This document shows positions 48,800 to 57,600 of a DNA stretch of 64,000 nt, piece after piece. The notes under the pieces were generated by a model that saw nothing but the letters and a program-made list of their open reading frames with translations, made no database searches and was not told the origin of the DNA. The position numbers and the translations under genes are program-made. The stretch spans positions 3,331,631-3,395,630 of the forward strand of contig KB904821.1 in the NCBI GenBank assembly GCA_000380225.1. The letters are read 5' to 3'. Each line of letters opens with the position of its first letter. Position 1 is the stretch's first letter. This DNA is from a filamentous cyanobacterium ESFC-1 (lineage in GTDB: Bacteria > Cyanobacteriota > Cyanobacteriia > Cyanobacteriales > Spirulinaceae).

Positions 48800-49279
48800 A
48801 TGACCAAAAACCGTTATTTCTGGATTGCTGCCGTTATCGGCTTGATTTTAGACCAAGTTACGAAATACTGGACGATCTATCGCTTTGACAACGTTGGCGA
48901 GACGATCCCCTTAATTCCTAATATTTTTCACTTTACCTATGTTCGCAACACTGGGGCAGCATTTAGCTTGTTTGCAGGTGGGGCAGGTTGGTTGCGCTGG
49001 CTTTCGTTGGCGGTGAGTTTGGGATTGATGGGGTTTGCCATTTGGGGCCCGCGTCTGCGCGAAATCGAACAATTGGCTTATGGGTTTGTTTTGGCCGGGG
49101 CAATCGGAAACGGGGTTTGCCGCTTTATTTACGGTTATGTGATTGATTTCTTGGATTTCCGCGCAATTAACTTCCCTGTGTTTAATATTGCGGATGTTTG
49201 CATTAATATTGGCATTATTTTGCTATTATTCGCCAGCTTCTACACGCCTTCTAACGATTCTAAACGGCGATCGCAGTAA
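48800..49279 (+). CDS. lspA: Lipoprotein signal peptidase
   Basis: 159 aa with four TMs. Removes signal peptides from prolipoproteins. Catalytic aspartates lie in YVIDFLDFRAINFPVFNIAD; the substrate-pocket motif YVRNTGAAFSLFAG is present. Follows bioY by about 40 bp on the same strand. Confidence 0.93.
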   Translation: MTKNRYFWIAAVIGLILDQVTKYWTIYRFDNVGETIPLIPNIFHFTYVRNTGAAFSLFAGGAGWLRWLSLAVSLGLMGFAIWGPRLREIEQLAYGFVLAGAIGNGVCRFIYGYVIDFLDFRAINFPVFNIADVCINIGIILLLFASFYTPSNDSKRRSQ

Positions 49280-49632
49280 TTAGTCCTTTGTCTTTTGTCC
49301 TTTGTCTTTTGTTGTTGGTTATTGGTTGTTGGTTATTGGGCGGGGAAACTCCGCCCCTACACACCGATTGCCCACTGCCCACTGCCCAAAAACTGATGAG
49401 GCGATTACTGATGACTCTCGCGTGAAACGTTAATGCGCGCTTTTTAAGGAACCGAACCCTAGTATAGTCTAGTGTTGAGCCTTTTCTAGAGTCTGCCATC
49501 TAGGCCAAAGTTCCCGATCCCTTTTTGGGGTAAAATTCAACTCCCCCCCCACTGCCCACTGCCCAATACCTACTGCCCCTTAGAGGCCGATAACTGAAAA
49601 AACCTGCCTAAAACCCTGACAACTGATGACTG
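49280..49632. repeat. Gene-free repeat mosaic
   Basis: 353 bp, no gene. 49284-49338 TTTTGTC/CCTTTGT and TTGGTTA heptamers; 49338-49361 GGCGGGGAAACTCCGCCCC; 49368-49390 CACTGCC heptamers; 49439-49585 the inverted partner of 38757-38908; then short TAACTGA/ACTGATG repeats. Confidence 0.85.
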
Positions 49633-50844
49633 TTAACTGCTAACTGAATAACTCCGGCCTCGCCAGGATTTCGGCTGAGTCTGGGCTGAGAGGAAAATGC
49701 GTAAAACCGCTAGAGGATCGGCCAGGGGAGAAAGCCAAAACAGCCACGATGCCGGGGTCGCGTTTGACCAGTCATAAGAAGGCGCGATCGCGAATAGCAA
49801 CGCCCAACGAATCGCCACCAAAGCGCCGTTAATGCCCGTTAACAGGGTCAAAGGCAAGGCAGAATACCCCAACGCCATTAGCCCCAATCCCACCCCAGTT
49901 AACGGTAAAGGTAAGGCTTGGGCCGAGAGTAAAACCCAGAGATCGTTACTGAGTTGCGCCGGGGAACAAGCATCTTTGAGATCGAGCGATCGCCCCCATT
50001 CAATCCAGGTTTCGCGCCAACCTTCATACATCCGCACTTTAATAATTTTCTGACCATCGAGAAAGCCCACGCGATAACCCTGATTCGCCACAGAACGAGC
50101 GAGGGTGACATCATCGCAAAAAGAGCGTTTCGCGCATTCATAGCCCCCCAATGCCTCTAAAACCGACCGCTTGTAAAAGAAACACTGACCATTGGCCATC
50201 ACGCGATCGCCCTGGGGATTCGGTGTTCCTGCCGGGTCAAAGCGATACAGCAACGTCATCAGTAAAGCTGGCTGTAGCCACCATTCCCCCGGATATTCCA
50301 AGATAAACTGCGGCGAACAAGAAACAAGATCGTAATCTTCCGCTTGCGCGATCGCCAATAAACCCGCCACCAAGCCCGGTTGCGGTTGGGTATCGGCATC
50401 TACCCCCAAAATCCATTCACTTTCGGGGGAACTGCTTAAAAAGCCGTTATGCAGCGCCCAAGGACGACCGACCCAATCTTGCGGAAGGGGGTCATCACTC
50501 AGCAAGCGCAAGCGGGGGTCTTGTTGGGCTGCATTTTTAACTAAATCCTGCGTACCGTCGGTAGAATTGCTATCGACAATTAAAATCTCGCGCACTTCGT
50601 AACTTTGGGCGCTCAGTCCCGCTAAACAAGGCTCAACGCGATCGACTTCATTGAGAGTCGGAACCACCACACTGACTTTAGCCAACTGTTCTGGGGTAGT
50701 GCGTTGGGGAGGGACTGGAGGACGGCGTTGGGGGCCTTTCAACAAGCGGGAGAAAAAGATCGCGATCGCGGGAACAGTAAAGACTAAAATCAGCAGCGAT
50801 ACGGCACTAATGAAAGTTTCTGAGGGTAAATCGGGAACAAACAC
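49633..50844 (-). CDS. cruG: Family 2 glycosyltransferase, CruG (myxoxanthophyll glycosyltransferase)
   Basis: 403 aa. An N-terminal TM (about 10-30) and a GT-A domain: VSVVVPTLNEVDRVEPCLAG, IVDSNSTDGTQDL, EWILGVDADTQPQPG with DxD, QCFFYKRSVLEALGGYE, and a late RxxRW-like WRETWIEWGRSLDLKD. Two TMs end the protein. CruG attaches the sugar to the 2'-OH of myxol carotenoids. The assignment rests on family look and on cruF lying just upstream on the same strand. Confidence 0.8.
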   Translation of the reverse strand: MFVPDLPSETFISAVSLLILVFTVPAIAIFFSRLLKGPQRRPPVPPQRTTPEQLAKVSVVVPTLNEVDRVEPCLAGLSAQSYEVREILIVDSNSTDGTQDLVKNAAQQDPRLRLLSDDPLPQDWVGRPWALHNGFLSSSPESEWILGVDADTQPQPGLVAGLLAIAQAEDYDLVSCSPQFILEYPGEWWLQPALLMTLLYRFDPAGTPNPQGDRVMANGQCFFYKRSVLEALGGYECAKRSFCDDVTLARSVANQGYRVGFLDGQKIIKVRMYEGWRETWIEWGRSLDLKDACSPAQLSNDLWVLLSAQALPLPLTGVGLGLMALGYSALPLTLLTGINGALVAIRWALLFAIAPSYDWSNATPASWLFWLSPLADPLAVLRIFLSAQTQPKSWRGRSYSVSS

Positions 50845-51258
50845 GAAATTGTTAGGGGTTATGAGTTTTGAGTTTTGGGCTGGGATTCGGGTTTTCGATA
50901 CCCCAAACCCTCAAAGATTTTAAGCGAATTTAGTTGTCCTTTGTCTTTTGTCTTTTGTCTTTTGTCCTTTGTCTTTTGTCTTTTGTCCTTTGTCTTTTGT
51001 CCTTTGTTATCGATCATCACCCAAAAAACCAATGACCAATGACCAATGACCAATGACCAATGACTAATGACCAAAAAACCAATGACCAATGACCAATGAC
51101 CAATGACCAATGACCAATGACCAATGACCAATGACTAATGACCAATGACCAATGACTAATGACCAATGACCAATGACCAATGACCAATGACCCATAAAAA
51201 ATCCCCGCACCATTGAGGACGGGGAACGAACCAGCAAGGATACCAACGGCAATGAAAT
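50845..51258. repeat. TTTTGTC and CCAATGA heptamer arrays between cruF and cruG
   Basis: No gene. 50936-51008 about ten TTTGTCT/CTTTGTC heptamers. 51026-51190 about twenty-two CCAATGA heptamers, with occasional CTAATGA and one CCAAAAAA interruption. It separates the two carotenoid genes by over 400 bp. Confidence 0.93.
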
Positions 51259-52173
51259 TTAAGCCACAGGGACTTTAACGGTATCGCGGTCGATCGCGTC
51301 AGGTGCCGTTTGCGGAAGATTGTCAGGGGGCGTTTGGGTGCGAGTCGCCAAAACATAACAGAGAATCGCCGGGAATACGCCGACAATCAAGCCGAGAAGG
51401 GCAGGAATCCAGAAACCCGACCAAACGCTCATCACGGTGGCAAAGGCTAAATTACTGAGATAGACCACCAAGGGGAAAGTCAAGGTATTGGCAGAAATTT
51501 GAATCGGGGATTTTTGCCAAAATAAAGTTGCCACGCTCATAAAGACGATTCCGGTTCCCAACCAACCGACAAAGTTTTGGTAAGGCATACCGAAAAACGC
51601 GCCCGGTTGTTCCCAAATCCAGAAGGGAACGGTAGTTTGGCTCATCGCGGGGTCGAGAACAAAGTCCCAAGAAGTCAGTAACAAAGACCCCAACGCGATC
51701 GCGCCGCTTAAATAAGCCCAACGGGGTAACTTTAAAGTATTCAGGCCAGCCCGCGCTAAAACATAAGCACAGAAACCGAGATAAAACCAAGACAAAGGAA
51801 TGGTAAACGGGACTAACCCGGCCACTTTGTAACCCAGGCCGCTGAGGTAGTGATAATGACCGAAGGGAAATCCGGTGCTAGTGCCGAGGAGTTCGCTACC
51901 TAGAGATAAGAAAATTGCGGAAAACATAAAGGTTAGCCAATGCCAGCGACCCAGGGTACGGTAAGCATAAAGAGCGACGGCGGCAGTTCCCAAAAGCATA
52001 TACACAACTCCGCCCCCCGCCATTGACCACCTAAACAGGGTTTGACCGGAGGGGGGTAAGCTACTGATCAACTCAGCATTGGGCAAGACCAGTAATAATC
52101 CGGCTAACCCAAATATCATGGAAATAATATGACCAATGAGTACTGCACGTTCTGTAATCAGCGATAGTTTCAT
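51259..52173 (-). CDS. cruF: Carotenoid 1',2'-hydratase CruF
   Basis: 304 aa from the ATG at 52173 (MKLSLITERAVLIGH); a longer frame adds 18 unlikely residues. Polytopic membrane protein of the CruF/COG2324 family that hydrates the psi end of gamma-carotene on the way to myxoxanthophyll. Characteristic segments are LGSELLGTSTGFPFGHYHYL, VPFTIPLSWFYLGFCAYVLA, SWDFVLDPAMS and PGAFFGMPYQNFVGWLGTG. Confidence 0.9.
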   Translation of the reverse strand: MKLSLITERAVLIGHIISMIFGLAGLLLVLPNAELISSLPPSGQTLFRWSMAGGGVVYMLLGTAAVALYAYRTLGRWHWLTFMFSAIFLSLGSELLGTSTGFPFGHYHYLSGLGYKVAGLVPFTIPLSWFYLGFCAYVLARAGLNTLKLPRWAYLSGAIALGSLLLTSWDFVLDPAMSQTTVPFWIWEQPGAFFGMPYQNFVGWLGTGIVFMSVATLFWQKSPIQISANTLTFPLVVYLSNLAFATVMSVWSGFWIPALLGLIVGVFPAILCYVLATRTQTPPDNLPQTAPDAIDRDTVKVPVA

Positions 52174-52500
52174 TAAAATCTGTACCTCTTGAACTTTTTT
52201 TATCGCGTTTGAATAGCCCAGGCGCAAGCCTTTTCAGGTTTTACTGCGTCGGGAGAATGCTGGCAAAGTCGCGACACGCGCCAATTTGTCTAGTTAATAG
52301 TTTACAAATGTTTATGAACATTTATGCCAATTGTTTGACAAAATTCCTAAAATTCACCTTTTCCGAGAGCAGTCTCGACCCCACTTGACGCAATTCCCTC
52401 TAGAGATTAGCCAAAATAGATAAGATAAAGACAAGTTCTCTCGAACTGCCCGCCTGCCACGGGGGTTTGGCCCCTCACCTGCTGAAATTGAAAGTTAAAC
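52174..52500. promoter_or_regulatory. Divergent intergenic region, cruF / GNAT gene
   Basis: 327 bp without a gene or repeat array. It must hold the promoters of both divergent genes. AT-rich in the middle (52280-52360). I see no regulatory motif that I can name. Confidence 0.4.
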
Positions 52501-53724
52501 ATGACAGTACCCGTTTCGCCCAACTCTAAACTTACCATTCGCTCTTGCCACTATCGAGACCTCGAAGCTCTCGAAGTTTTAGCTGCGAAAGCTTGTGAGA
52601 CCGAACCCAACACTTGCTCAATCGCCCTCAACCAAAAGCTGCAAACAACACGGCGTTGGTACGGCTTGTTTAAACTTTTAAGCTGGTTTCCCAATCCCTA
52701 TCAATACTACTTCTGTGGCTTTGTGGCCGAAGAAAATCAGCAAGTGGTCAGTGTGATTCAAGTTTCCCCGTTTAATAGTACCCGTAGCACTTGGCGGGTA
52801 GATCGAGTCATTACCGATAGCGATGTTAAACTCCAAAAAAACGGTTTTAGCGATATCGGTTCCCAGTTGCTGCGGCATTGCTTCGAGCATATTGTCGAAG
52901 CTCGGACTTGGATTCTCGAAGTCAATGTGAATCAGAAGCGCACTTTAGCGTTATATCGTCAAAATGGCTTTCAACCCTTGGCGCAAATAACGGATTGGGC
53001 GATCGCGCCAGAACTTCTCGAACAATTGGCGCAACATGAACCCGAACTGCCGAACTTGCTGCCCGTTAGTAACGCCGATGCCAAATTATTGTATCAGCTT
53101 GATACCGTTTCCATGCCACCGTTGCTGCGGCAAGTTTTTGACCGTCACATCAACGACTTTAAACAAAATCCCTTTGGCTCGGTTTGCCAACAAGTTCAAC
53201 AAAGTTTAGCCAGCAGCGAAATTGTGACGGGCTACGTTTTTGAACCCCAACGCAAAGCCGCCATTGGTTACTTTAGCTTAGAAGTTTGTAAAGACGGTAA
53301 TAAGCCCCACCAAGCCGAAATTACCGTTCATCCGGCTTACACTTGGCTTTATGCCGAATTGTTCTCGCAAATGGCCAGAATTGTCCAAAACTACCCCCCT
53401 CAATCGTTACAACTCGCTTCTGCTGATTATCAACCCGAACGGGAAGAATATCTCGAAAAACTCGGCGCACGACGCATCGAACATACCTTGTTGATGTCTC
53501 GTTCGGTTTGGCACAAAATCCGCGAAACCAAGCCCCTCGAAGCGTTACAACTCTCGGAAGTGCTGCAAGGCTTACAACCGCGCACTCCCATTCCCACGCG
53601 GATGTCGTTTAAATCGATTAAAGCGTTACGGAAAAATCCTCACCCTCCCAATTCTCAAAGCGATCGCTCCTCATCGGGAGACGATTCTTCCCAATCCCAA
53701 AATCCCCCCGAAGCCCAGCTTTAA
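52501..53724 (+). CDS. GNAT-family acetyltransferase
   Basis: 407 aa. The N-terminal half is a GNAT domain: IRSCHYRDLEALEVLAAKAC at the start, GFVAEENQQVVSVIQV, then the acetyl-CoA region SDIGSQLLRHCFEHIVEART and EVNVNQKRTLALYRQNGFQP. The second half looks like a degenerate GNAT repeat (IGYFSLEVCKDGNKPHQAEI, YLEKLGARRIEHTLLMSRSV). The C-terminus is a Ser-rich basic tail. Substrate unknown. Its last 4 bp overlap the convergent transferase gene. Confidence 0.8.
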   Translation: MTVPVSPNSKLTIRSCHYRDLEALEVLAAKACETEPNTCSIALNQKLQTTRRWYGLFKLLSWFPNPYQYYFCGFVAEENQQVVSVIQVSPFNSTRSTWRVDRVITDSDVKLQKNGFSDIGSQLLRHCFEHIVEARTWILEVNVNQKRTLALYRQNGFQPLAQITDWAIAPELLEQLAQHEPELPNLLPVSNADAKLLYQLDTVSMPPLLRQVFDRHINDFKQNPFGSVCQQVQQSLASSEIVTGYVFEPQRKAAIGYFSLEVCKDGNKPHQAEITVHPAYTWLYAELFSQMARIVQNYPPQSLQLASADYQPEREEYLEKLGARRIEHTLLMSRSVWHKIRETKPLEALQLSEVLQGLQPRTPIPTRMSFKSIKALRKNPHPPNSQSDRSSSGDDSSQSQNPPEAQL

Positions 53725-54473
53725 GATTTGAGCTGGAAGCCTTGTAACTGTAAGGATTGACCCCGGCAGGCGATCGCGCCCACATAACCCGCAGGTAAGG
53801 GCAGATCGCACAACAGCCAATCTGCCAATTTTTCCTCTGGGGGAACTTGTAGCAACGCCGCATCCTGGGGGGAGAGAGAAACGGTGAGGGCTTGCAGTTG
53901 GGCAATTCCGACTCCTGTCGCTTTGAGAAATGCCTCTTTGCGAGTCCAACCCCGAAAAAAGGCCAGTTGTTGTTGCTGGGGGGGTAAGGCTTGTAAAGCG
54001 GTGGCTTCGTGGGGGGTAAAAAAGCGCTCGGCCAGTTGTTGGAGTTTGGGGAGGGGGCGGATACTTTCGAGATCGACTCCTAAAAGGCGATCGCGACTGA
54101 TGGCATATAAAATGCGATCGCCAGAGTGGGACACATTAAACACCAAGCGATCGGGATTTAAACTCGGATCGAGTTGCGGTTTACCCGTTTGACTATAAAT
54201 AAATTTAATCTGAGTGGGTTCGAGATTGAGGTATTGTCCCAACAGCGATCGCAACTGCCCTCTCCCGGCAACAAAAGCCCTGGCATCTCGGTCAAAACAA
54301 TAACGATCGGCTCGCTTTTTCTCGTCTGCTGATAAAGTATTGCGCCAACTCGTTAATTCGCGATCGCTCCTTTTAAGATAAGATTGCCAAATTTGGACAG
54401 GGTAATTGTCAAGTTCGGATAATGTCGGGGGGAATAATGACAGCGATCGATCCTCAAACCTCAATTCAGACAT
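53721..54473 (-). CDS. 4'-phosphopantetheinyl transferase (Sfp/HetI type)
   Basis: 250 aa, Sfp-length. Activates acyl, peptidyl or aryl carrier proteins by adding phosphopantetheine from CoA. Mg-binding motif LGVDLESIRPL and the signature FFRGWTRKEAFLKATGVGI are intact, as is the early KPQLDPSLNPDRLVFNVSHS. Cyanobacteria usually have one broad enzyme of this type (HetI-like). No carrier-protein gene cluster is in the window. Confidence 0.92.
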   Translation of the reverse strand: MSELRFEDRSLSLFPPTLSELDNYPVQIWQSYLKRSDRELTSWRNTLSADEKKRADRYCFDRDARAFVAGRGQLRSLLGQYLNLEPTQIKFIYSQTGKPQLDPSLNPDRLVFNVSHSGDRILYAISRDRLLGVDLESIRPLPKLQQLAERFFTPHEATALQALPPQQQQLAFFRGWTRKEAFLKATGVGIAQLQALTVSLSPQDAALLQVPPEEKLADWLLCDLPLPAGYVGAIACRGQSLQLQGFQLKS

Positions 54474-54613
54474 TTGTCTTTTCTATACATAGAAGCCCAG
54501 ATTAGGAGAGCAATCCCTGAAAAACACTTCTTAACGTATCGATAAATCTAACATTTGCAGTATAAGTGGTTTGGTGCTGTCCTCTGGGCGAATGCGTGGT
54601 GTGAAATAAAACG

Positions 54614-57600
54614 ATGACCCAACTTCCTAATCCCGATAACGAACCTGAGTCCAATAGTCCCGACGAACAGCCATCCCCTCGACGCAGACGGCGTTGGTGG
54701 TTGTGGCTGAGTGTAGCCCTCATTGCGACCGTTAGCGGTGGCGTTGCGGTGAGTTGGTTTATTGTCAAACAACAACTCACCCCCCAAATTTCCCGGATTC
54801 TCACCAATGCCGTCGATCGTCCGGTGAATTTAGGGGAAGTGCAAAGTCTGACGTTAGGATCGGTGCGGTTTGGGGAAACAGAAGTCCCACCAACGACCGA
54901 AGACCCAGATCGGGCGATTGTCGAAGCCGTGGATGTTAAATTCGACTTACTGCGCCTGATTACCGAACGTACCCTTGCCCTCGATATTACCCTGATCGAG
55001 CCAGATGCTTATATCGAGGAAGATTTTAACGGGCAATGGATCGGTATTACCCTCAGAGAACGAGAAGAAGAATCCCCCCTTGAGCTTGATGTGCATACCA
55101 TTCGGGTGCGGGATGGGGAAGTGGCGTTGCTTAAAAGTATTGGCGAAGATGAGTTTAACGAACCCGTCGAGTTAATTATTCCCGAAGCCATTATCTACAC
55201 CTACGAAGATTACAACGTCATTGAAGCGGACGCAGAAGGGTCTTTTGTGGGGGGAGGGGAGTTTGATGTCAATGGGACGGTTGAGTGGCGAGAATGGGAC
55301 GGGAAAGTAGCGCTCACGGCTCAGGATGTGAGTTTACCCTATCTCAGCCGCTTGCTGAATGCCCCGTTAGAGGTGCAATCGGGGACGGTGGGAACGAATG
55401 TAGACATCGAACTCAACGGCAATCCCACTGAAGAATTACCCGAAATTCAAGGGGTGTTGACCCTCTCCGGGTTGAATGCTCAACTCGAACAACCACAAAA
55501 TCCCCCTGTACCCGAATCTGTACCCGTTGAGGAGCGATCGCCCTTTTATTTTCTCAATAATCTGCCCATTCAACTGCCCGCAATTACCGATACTAACGGT
55601 AGATTTCGTTTTCGCGATCGCCTGATTGTTGTTGAAGAACTTAATACCCAAATTGGTGAGATAACAGCCGATGTGCGGGGACAAATTGACCTCGAATCCG
55701 GCTACGATCTCGCGGCTGTAACCGAAACGGCTACCTTTGATGAACTTTTAACCACTTTTGATTTAGAAGAACCCCCCATCCCCGCAGAAGGGGCAGTACA
55801 AGTCGCCCTCAACATGACCGGAGCGCTGGATAACCCGTTGATTACCGGAACCATTGACAATACCAGCAGAATTACGATTGATAAGGTCGATTTTGACGAA
55901 GTTCGCGCCAATGTCGCCTTTTCGGTAGCAAATCGCACCTTGGTTTTACAACAATTTACCGCAGAACCTGTTTTGGGGGGCGCGATCGCGGGGAAAGGTC
56001 AAGCGATTTTAGGGACAGAAGACCGAGAAAGCCGCTTAATTTTAGATTTAGATGTCAGGGATGTACCCGGAGACCAAATTGCTGCCCTTTACACCGACAA
56101 TCTCCCGTTAGAAATTGGCCCCGTCTCAGCCCAAGTCCAGGTTTTCGGGCCGCTGAATAAAATCGAAGATTTACGGGCAAATGTTAACAGTAATCTGCTG
56201 TTAGGCGGCGGTACGGTTAACATTAGCAATATTGCTCTACAAGACGGACGCTGGCGCGGCACAGTACGGGCGACGGGCATACAACCCGACCGCTTTTTAC
56301 CCATTCCCCCAACGTTACAAGGAGAAATTGGGACGGCAACGGCGGCGTTTGATGTATCGGGTGCGGTGGAAAACTTTGCTCTCTCGACGTTACAAGCGGC
56401 GGGGTTTGTTAATCTCAATGTGGCGGGAGGGACAATTTTAGCCGAGAATTTGCGCTTAAATAACGGACTCTTTAGGCTTAATCTCATTGCATCGGGCGTT
56501 CAAGCCGAAAACCTCCTGTCGGACTTTGCACCGCCGAATCTCCCCCTCGGCCCCTTGGGAACCTTGGGGGGTCGTTTGGCAGTTTCGGGACGCTTGGACC
56601 CAGACGCTCCGGGATTGCCTGTGCAGGACTTAGCCGGGTCAGGAGCGTTGGGTTTGGATGTGGCGAGTGGGACGGTACGAATTACTGATGTGCGCCTACA
56701 AGGAACGCAAATTCGGGCGGATGTGGCGGCTAATAATGTGCAACTCAGTCGCTTTGCCAATGCCATAGATTTGCCAACCGCTTTGGATCGCGCTCAAGCT
56801 TCTTTGGGTTCATTGACGGGAACTGCTCAACTCACGGCCAATCTCGATAATTTGAATGTTAACGCCATTGCCGCCACGGGAACGGGACAAGTCGCGATCG
56901 CGGGGGGTGGTGTTAATGCCGATTTCAACCTCGATAATGGCGCTTGGCGGACGGTTGTTAACGCCACAGGGCTGCAACCGCAACGATTACTGGCGAATGT
57001 TCCCGATCGCTTTGACAACCCCATTACCGGGCGTTTTACGGCGAGTGGGACGATTGATGATTTCTCCCCCGAAGCGATTTTAGCCCAAGGTTCGGGTCAA
57101 ATCGCGATCGCGGGGGGAACCCTAGCAGCAGATAACATTAGGCTTAGTCAAGGCAGATTACAAGCGGTATTGCGTCCCCAAGGCATTGATATCGGGCAGT
57201 TTACCGACTTAGCCACCGGGACAGCCACGGGCAATATTAACGTCACCGCCAATTTAGATAATTTATCTCCTGCCGCAATTCTGGCCAACGGTCAGTTAAC
57301 CTTAAGCGACGGGATCGCCCCCATTAACGGCCCTGTGGCGGCTAATTTTGCTTGGACGGGTTCGCGATTGCAACTATCCCAAGTCAGCGCCCCCAATTTA
57401 AGCGCCAGTGGCTTTATCGAGATTGACGAAACCGCCTTAGCTGCGGGACAAATTAACCCGGATATTGTCGAACGGTTTAACCTGGATGTGGATGCGAGGG
57501 GATTGAATTTGCCGCAATTAGTCGCTCAGGTGCAAGAACTAGCCCCGTTACCCCTGAATGTGCGTCGCACCTTGAACCAAGTCGCGATCGCGGGGAATGC

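Noticed and set aside
51026-51190. Possible CRISPR array
   Set aside because: Period is 7 bp with no spacers; no cas genes in the window. It is a heptamer array.
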